From positions 955,898-1,019,897 of the forward strand of contig NZ_BSTJ01000001.1 in the NCBI RefSeq assembly GCF_030269445.1: DNA of 64,000 nucleotides, in the 5' to 3' direction. The notes under the pieces were generated by a model, which was not told where the DNA came from, searched no databases, and saw nothing but the letters and a program-made list of their open reading frames with translations. The number at the start of each line of letters is the position of its first letter. The first letter of the stretch is position 1. Position numbers and translations under genes: made by a program. Below are positions 59,989 through 64,000 of the stretch, one piece after another. The stretch is from Actinoallomurus iriomotensis (lineage in GTDB: Bacteria > Actinomycetota > Actinomycetes > Streptosporangiales > Streptosporangiaceae).

Positions 59989-60951
59989 TCAGCGATCGGC
60001 CATTCCAAGAGCGGAGCGGATGACGCCGACGGCCCGTGCCGCGTTGTCGCCGGACGGCGCTGTCAGCCGGTTGTGCGTGAAGGCGAAGGAGAAACGGCCG
60101 GCCGGGTCCGCGAAGGCGACGCTTCCGCCGCTCCCCTTCGACCCGAAGGCGCCCGGCGGCATTTCCGGCAGGCCGAGGAAGTAGCCGAGGCCTTTCGGGA
60201 CCGGCCCGCCGAGGACGCGGTCGGCCTCGGCGATCACGACGGTGGCGGCGCGCGGCGGAGATGAGCCGGACTCCGTCGACCTCACCGATGAGGGCGGCGA
60301 ACATCCGTGCGAGCGCCTGTGCCGTCATCGTGCCCGCGCAGGGCACGTCGGCGGTGAGGTACTCCGCCCGGTTGCCCAGCTCGGCGTCCGCCTGCAGGGC
60401 GGCCGGGGCCGCCTGGAAGAACATCGAGTCTGCGGGCCTGGCGGCCAGGGCGCCGGCCCAGCCGCCGTCCTCCAGCCGCGCGACGCGCGGCAGGTGCTCC
60501 TCCGGCACGCCGAAGAACAGCTCGCCGTCGACGCCGAGCGGGGCGGCGACCTCCTCCCGCAGGACCTGGGCGATGGTGCGGCCGGTCGCGCGCCGTACGG
60601 TCTCACCGACGATGTGGCCGAAGGCCAGCGCGTGGTAGGCGGTCACGGCGCCGGGCGCCCAGAGCGGCCGCAGATCGGCGACGCCGGCGCACGCGGCGTC
60701 CCAGTCGCGCAGGTCGCCGAGAGTCAGGCCGGGCGGTGCGAGCGGCACTCCGGCCGTGTGGGTGAGCACGTGGGCGAGCGTGATGCCGCTCTTGCCGTGG
60801 GCGCCGAACTCGGGCCAGTACTCGGCGACGGGAACGTCGTAGCCGAGCCGCCCGTGTTCGGCGGGCACGACGGTCGCGGCCAGCCCCTTGCCCGTGGACC
60901 AGCCGTTGAAGAGCGTGTGCTCGTCGACCGGACGGTCCGCGGTCCGGTCGG
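59989..60951 (-). pseudogene. serine hydrolase (class C beta-lactamase/EstB-like), truncated and frameshifted
   Basis: The minus strand encodes beta-lactamase-family blocks: DEHTLFNGWSTGKGLAATVV (with the Ser-x-x-Lys nucleophile STGK), GYDVPVAEYWPEFGAHGKSGITLAHVLTHTAGVPL (in part), AYHALAFGHIVGE, then EVDGVRLIS. Near 60250-60265 the match moves to another frame and ends KGLGYFLGLPEMPPGAFGSKG and FSFAFTHNRLTA, with a stop at 59989. The N-terminal 40-60 residues are missing at 60951 and two residues seem lost after ATVV. Multiple lesions make it a pseudogene. Confidence 0.8.
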
Positions 60952-60952
60952 T

Positions 60953-61333
60953 CCGTCCCTGTCGCGCGCGGTGCGGCGGGCCATGCTGTCCCACCGCGAC
61001 GGCGGGCGGCTGCGGGAGCACATGCACGACCCGTCCGACCAGTGGCCGGGCCTCGAACTGCTGCTGCAGATGATGGAGGAGGCCGGCTTCACCGTGGAGG
61101 ACGCCATGTCGGCGATCTTCACGGTGGGCCACCACATCCTGGGCTCGGTCATCGCCCAGCAGGAGGACCAGGTCCCGCCGGGCGCCGGGAACGCGCGGAT
61201 CGACGCCCGCCGGTTTCCGCGCGTCGCCCGCGCCGCAGCGCTGCGGGCCGAGGGCCGCGACCACGACCGCGAGTTCGAATACGGCCTGGCCGTGCTCGTC
61301 GCCGGCTGCCGCGCGATGCTCGACCGACGCTAG
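60953..61333 (+). pseudogene. TetR-family regulator, C-terminal fragment
   Basis: The plus strand encodes SRAVRRAMLSHRDGGRLREH, LLLQMMEEAGFTVEDAMSAIFTVGHHILGSVIAQQ (in part) and the end DREFEYGLAVLVAGCRAMLDRR, which is the C-terminal ligand domain of a TetR repressor. The HTH half is absent: just upstream, the sequence belongs to the opposite-strand beta-lactamase remnant. A deletion joint must lie near 60952. Confidence 0.75.
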
Positions 61334-61887
61334 GCCTCCTCGGGCCAGCGGCCTCCTACGTGGAGGGCGACGAGTGCGGCGTGCGACAGCGGGGTGGACG
61401 GGTCGGCGACGTCGCCGTTGGTCGTGTAGTCGAGCAGCACGACGTCGCCGTCGGCGGACATGGCGCGGAGGCGGTCGACCAGGTCGGCCGTCCGGTGCTC
61501 CAGCACCCAGCGGTAGGCCGGCAGGTAGATGCGGCGCCGTGCCGTCTCGTACGGCAGCAGCGTCTCCCCGTCGAGCCCGTCGCGATGGCCGCGGACCGGG
61601 CCGTACCTGCGCACCGTGCGCTTCAGCCCCCGCATGCGCGCGTTGTCTAGGAGGGCCGGGTCGACGTCCGCGGTGGCGAAGACCTTCAGCGCCTGCCAGA
61701 TGCCCTCGACCGACTGCGCGGTGACGCCGGGCGAGCGCGGCACCGGGATGCCGCCGTGCGGGTAGAACGGGCTGAGCCGCACCCAGGGCTCCTCGGCCCG
61801 CGAGGTCACGTCGATGACGCGCGCTCCCGGATGTGCCTCGGCGAGCCTGGCCGCCGAGCGGCGGCGGCTCGCGACCTGGATCGGCAT
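61330..61887 (-). CDS. conserved protein of unknown function (DUF6939-like)
   Basis: A 185-residue cytoplasmic protein, MPIQVASRRRSAARLAEAHPGARVIDVTSR then EEPWVRLSPFYPHGGIPVPRSPGVTAQSVEGIWQALKVF (in part) and YLPAYRWVLEHRT, PLSHAALVALHVGGRWPEE. I recognise this as a recurring family of unknown function (I believe DUF6939), with many conserved Arg/Gly/Tyr residues that suggest nucleotide or ADP-ribose binding, but no function is established. ATG at 61887. It overlaps the TetR remnant by four bases at the 3' end and lies 59 bp downstream of the ARMT1-like gene, on the same strand. Confidence 0.75.
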   Translation of the reverse strand: MPIQVASRRRSAARLAEAHPGARVIDVTSRAEEPWVRLSPFYPHGGIPVPRSPGVTAQSVEGIWQALKVFATADVDPALLDNARMRGLKRTVRRYGPVRGHRDGLDGETLLPYETARRRIYLPAYRWVLEHRTADLVDRLRAMSADGDVVLLDYTTNGDVADPSTPLSHAALVALHVGGRWPEEA

Positions 61888-61945
61888 GCCGGACCCCTCT
61901 CCCCTGTGCGGACCGGGTCCAGCATGGCCGACGGCACCGACAGTC

Positions 61946-63088
61946 TCAGAGGCGCGCCTGGATCAGGCCGTGGGTGCCGCCCGTCCGCCAGTCACCGCCG
62001 GACGCGTCGAGGGAGGACAGCGTCGCGGCGTCGACTCCCGTCACGACGTCGGACTTCAGCGTGCGCAGCGCCGCCACCGGGCCGGGGAAGTACGCGGTGA
62101 CCTCGGCGAACGGCGTCGTGGCCGGCCAGGCGCGGTCGCCCACGAGGCGCCGGTAGTTCAGGTCGCCCTTCATGATCGTGAGCGTGTGGCCGCCGAACTC
62201 CTCCGCCAGGTCGGCGGGCATGCGGTGGTACGACCACGGCGCGCAGGAGAAGGCATGGGCGCGGAGGCGGAGACGGCCCGCTCCGATCGCCTCGGACAGC
62301 CTCCGCTCGACGGCGGCGGCCTCGCCGTCCGCGGCCGCGAGGCGGCGCAGGCAGGCGACCAGGTCGGCCGTTGTCGCGTCGGAGACGTAGTAGGGATGCG
62401 GCTTCAGGTGGAGCGTCACCGTCGCGGCCAGGCCGGTGCGGAGCAGGTGGTCGATCAGCAGCAGGTCCGCGAGCAGCTCCCGGCCGGCGTTGTCCGCGAC
62501 GACGCCCACGTGGTGCGGACCGCCCGCGTCGAGCGCGGACCACACCAGGGCGCCGTCGTCGGCCACCAGGCCGCCGGAGGCGTCCAGGTCTCCGGCGGCC
62601 CCGAACAGGAAGCCCAGATCCGCCTGGTTGCCCCACAGCGAGGCCCGCAGGAGCGCCTGCCGCTCCTCGGCGGCGGGCACGGCGACCGTCGCGTCCCGGA
62701 GCTCCGCGGCCTTCCAGTACTCGAACGGGTCGACCCAGTACCAGGGGCCCGGCGTGAAGAACCCCACCGCGCCCAGAAGCCGCCGGTAGAAGTACGACTC
62801 CCACCACAGGAACGGCACGTCGGCCCACGGGCGGCCGAAGTAGGCGGCGCCCCAGCGGTCCCAGCGTGCGCGATCGGGCGCGTCCTCGCCGAGCGGCCGC
62901 ATCGGGCCGGAGGCGATCTCCTCCCGCAGCGCGTCGAGCGCCCGGCGCTGCTCCGGCCCGTACGGGTGCCGGTCGCGCACCTCGGTGATCAGTTTCGGAG
63001 TGCGCTCGCGCAGCACCTTCCAGCCGTAGCCGCTCGGATCGTTGCCGAGCGGCTCCGGCGTGTCGAGATCACCCCGGGGCACCGCCAC
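61946..63088 (-). CDS. DUF89/ARMT1-type damage-control phosphatase
   Basis: A 380-residue DUF89 (ARMT1-like) protein. The metal-binding core VGVVADNAGRELLADLLLIDHLL, with the conserved Asp/Asn, HLKPHPYYVSDAT, and IMKGDLNYRRLVGDRAWPA are the family motifs. DUF89 proteins dephosphorylate damaged sugar- or cofactor-phosphates in a metal-dependent way. The N-terminal region (VLRERTPKLITEV, FFTPGPWYWVDPFEYWK) matches the ARMT1 type rather than the pantothenate-linked types. ATG at 63088. The DUF6939-like gene follows in the same direction after 58 bp. Confidence 0.9.
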   Translation of the reverse strand: MAVPRGDLDTPEPLGNDPSGYGWKVLRERTPKLITEVRDRHPYGPEQRRALDALREEIASGPMRPLGEDAPDRARWDRWGAAYFGRPWADVPFLWWESYFYRRLLGAVGFFTPGPWYWVDPFEYWKAAELRDATVAVPAAEERQALLRASLWGNQADLGFLFGAAGDLDASGGLVADDGALVWSALDAGGPHHVGVVADNAGRELLADLLLIDHLLRTGLAATVTLHLKPHPYYVSDATTADLVACLRRLAAADGEAAAVERRLSEAIGAGRLRLRAHAFSCAPWSYHRMPADLAEEFGGHTLTIMKGDLNYRRLVGDRAWPATTPFAEVTAYFPGPVAALRTLKSDVVTGVDAATLSSLDASGGDWRTGGTHGLIQARL

Positions 63089-63110
63089 CTCCCGTCGTTC
63101 GCGACGAACG

Positions 63111-64000
63111 TTACCGCCGGCCGCCGCTCAGCACCCGTTCGAGGCTGATCGGCAGGTGCCGGTGACGTACGCCGGTCGCGTGCCAGACGGCGTTGGCGAC
63201 GGCGGCCGCGCCGCCGACGATGCCGATCTCGCCGAGGCCCTTGATCCCCGAGGGGTTGTAGGTGTCGTGCTCGTCGATCCAGTCGGCCTCGATGAGGGGG
63301 ACGTCGGCGTTGGCCGCCACGTGGTAGCCCGCGAGGTCTCCGTTGGCCAGGCCGCCGGAGGCGTCGTCGCGGACGCCCTCCTCGTGCAGCGCCATCGACA
63401 GCCCCCACGTCATGCCGCCGATGAACTGGTTGCGCGCGGTCAGCGGGTTGACGACGCGGCCCACGGCGAAGATCCCGAGCATCCGGCGCACGCGGACCTC
63501 GCCGCTGGCCGGATCCACCGCGACCTCCGCGAACTGGGCGCCGTACCCGTGGCTCTCGCGCTGTTCACGGGCGGCGAGCAGCTCGGTGGTGTCCGCGTGG
63601 GCCGTGACGCCCTCCGGCGGGAGGTCGGCCATGTCGCCGGGCAGGTCGGCCAGCTTCTTGCGCAGTGCCACCGCCGCCTCGTTGATCGCCCAGGCCCAGG
63701 ACGCGGTGCCCATCGAGCCGCCGGCGAGCCAGGCGAGGCCGAAGTCGCTGTCCGCGATCCGGATCCGTACCGACTCCGGGGACACCTCCAGGGCGTCGGC
63801 GGCGATCTGGCCGAGCGCCGTGCGGGCGCCGGTGCCGATGTCGGCGGCGGTGACGCGCACGGTGTACGTGCCGTCCGCCTCGGCGGTGATGGCCGCCGTC
63901 GACGCTCCGACGCCGGCCGAGTGCGCGGCCGCCGCCACCCCGGTGCCGAGGAGCCAGCGTCCGTCCCGTCGGACGCCCGGACGCGGGTCGCGGTCGGCCC
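63111..64000 (-). CDS. xanthine dehydrogenase-family molybdopterin-binding subunit, C-terminal part (runs off the window)
   Basis: About 295 residues of the C-terminal Ald_Xan_dh_C2 domain. GTYTVRVTAADIGTGARTALGQIAADAL, the FVGGSMGTASW-like loop (AGGSMGTASWA), VNPLTARNQFIGGMTWGLSMALHEEG (in part) and the final GIKGLGEIGIVGGAAAVANAVWHATG carry the molybdenum-centre ligands, with the catalytic Glu in KGLGEIG. The reading frame continues beyond base 64000. The enzyme oxidises aldehydes, xanthine or related heterocycles together with FAD and 2Fe-2S subunits that would lie beyond the window. Confidence 0.9.
   Translation of the reverse strand, partial: ADRDPRPGVRRDGRWLLGTGVAAAAHSAGVGASTAAITAEADGTYTVRVTAADIGTGARTALGQIAADALEVSPESVRIRIADSDFGLAWLAGGSMGTASWAWAINEAAVALRKKLADLPGDMADLPPEGVTAHADTTELLAAREQRESHGYGAQFAEVAVDPASGEVRVRRMLGIFAVGRVVNPLTARNQFIGGMTWGLSMALHEEGVRDDASGGLANGDLAGYHVAANADVPLIEADWIDEHDTYNPSGIKGLGEIGIVGGAAAVANAVWHATGVRHRHLPISLERVLSGGRR

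Overview
The window is chromosomal DNA from a very high-GC actinomycete (Actinomycetota). GTG and TTG starts, GTGA/ATGA overlaps, a WhiJ-type XRE/DUF397/ATPase trio, a SARP regulator with an NTPase domain, a DUF574-type methyltransferase and CofC (coenzyme F420) all fit. The gene order smc - acyP - mutM - rnc - rpmF - DUF177 - coaD - rsmD - recG - DAK - rpmB - thiD - thiL - Lrp - DUF3515 - ddl - gpsA - plsC - cofC - hup - leuD - leuC - ndgR is, from memory, the order in Streptomyces coelicolor around SCO5577-SCO5552. The many accessory genes suggest a Streptosporangiales-type genome (Actinomadura/Actinoallomurus-like), but that is inference.

Layout. 0-0.9 kb: end of a globin gene and a flavin-type (PPOX) gene, translationally coupled, with a perfect hairpin upstream. 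1.4-10.2 kb: housekeeping block on the minus strand (smc, small coiled-coil protein, acylphosphatase, mutM, rnc, rpmF, DUF177, coaD, rsmD). 10.4-16.1 kb: first accessory insertion (sortase-type surface protein, TetR/MFS pair with a repeated operator, membrane protein, TetR/O-methyltransferase pair, HEAT-repeat protein). 16.2-24.5 kb: recG, DAK/FakA-like protein, rpmB, phosphodiesterase, thiD, a membrane-anchored CBM2 protein, thiL, Lrp-type small regulator and DUF3515 lipoprotein. 24.5-40.6 kb: second accessory insertion, dominated by a galactoside/glucoside operon (binding lipoprotein, GH27 alpha-galactosidase, ABC ATPase, permease, beta-phosphoglucomutase-like HAD, GH65 phosphorylase) with a divergent DeoR regulator and galT; then YceI, a group-2 sigma factor, an ankyrin protein, a shortened acetamidase and a beta-propeller lipoprotein. 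40.6-49.4 kb: core block resumes (ddl, PLP sulfur enzyme, gpsA, plsC, cofC, cold-shock-like protein, hup, leuDC, ndgR). 49.4-64 kb: regulatory and accessory DNA: redoxin/MerR pair, coiled-coil protein, DUF574-type methyltransferase, XRE/DUF397/anti-sigma-like ATPase cluster, DUF2332, SARP, a zone of gene remnants around tRNA-Glu, then a DUF protein, an ARMT1-type protein and the end of a molybdopterin hydroxylase gene.

The core genes supply chromosome segregation, DNA repair, translation, thiamine, leucine, phospholipid, CoA, peptidoglycan and F420 synthesis. In the sugar operon, secreted alpha-galactosidase would release galactose or oligosaccharides, the ABC system imports sugar, GH65 plus the HAD enzyme turn alpha-glucobioses into glucose phosphates, and GalT feeds galactose-1-phosphate into the Leloir pathway. 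The most unusual signals are an alternating purine-pyrimidine array between the DUF397 and ATPase genes, a perfect palindrome carrying TATAAT on both strands between DUF2332 and the SARP gene, and thiL, whose only plausible start codon appears to be ATC. No rRNA, CRISPR array, insertion sequence or phage was seen.
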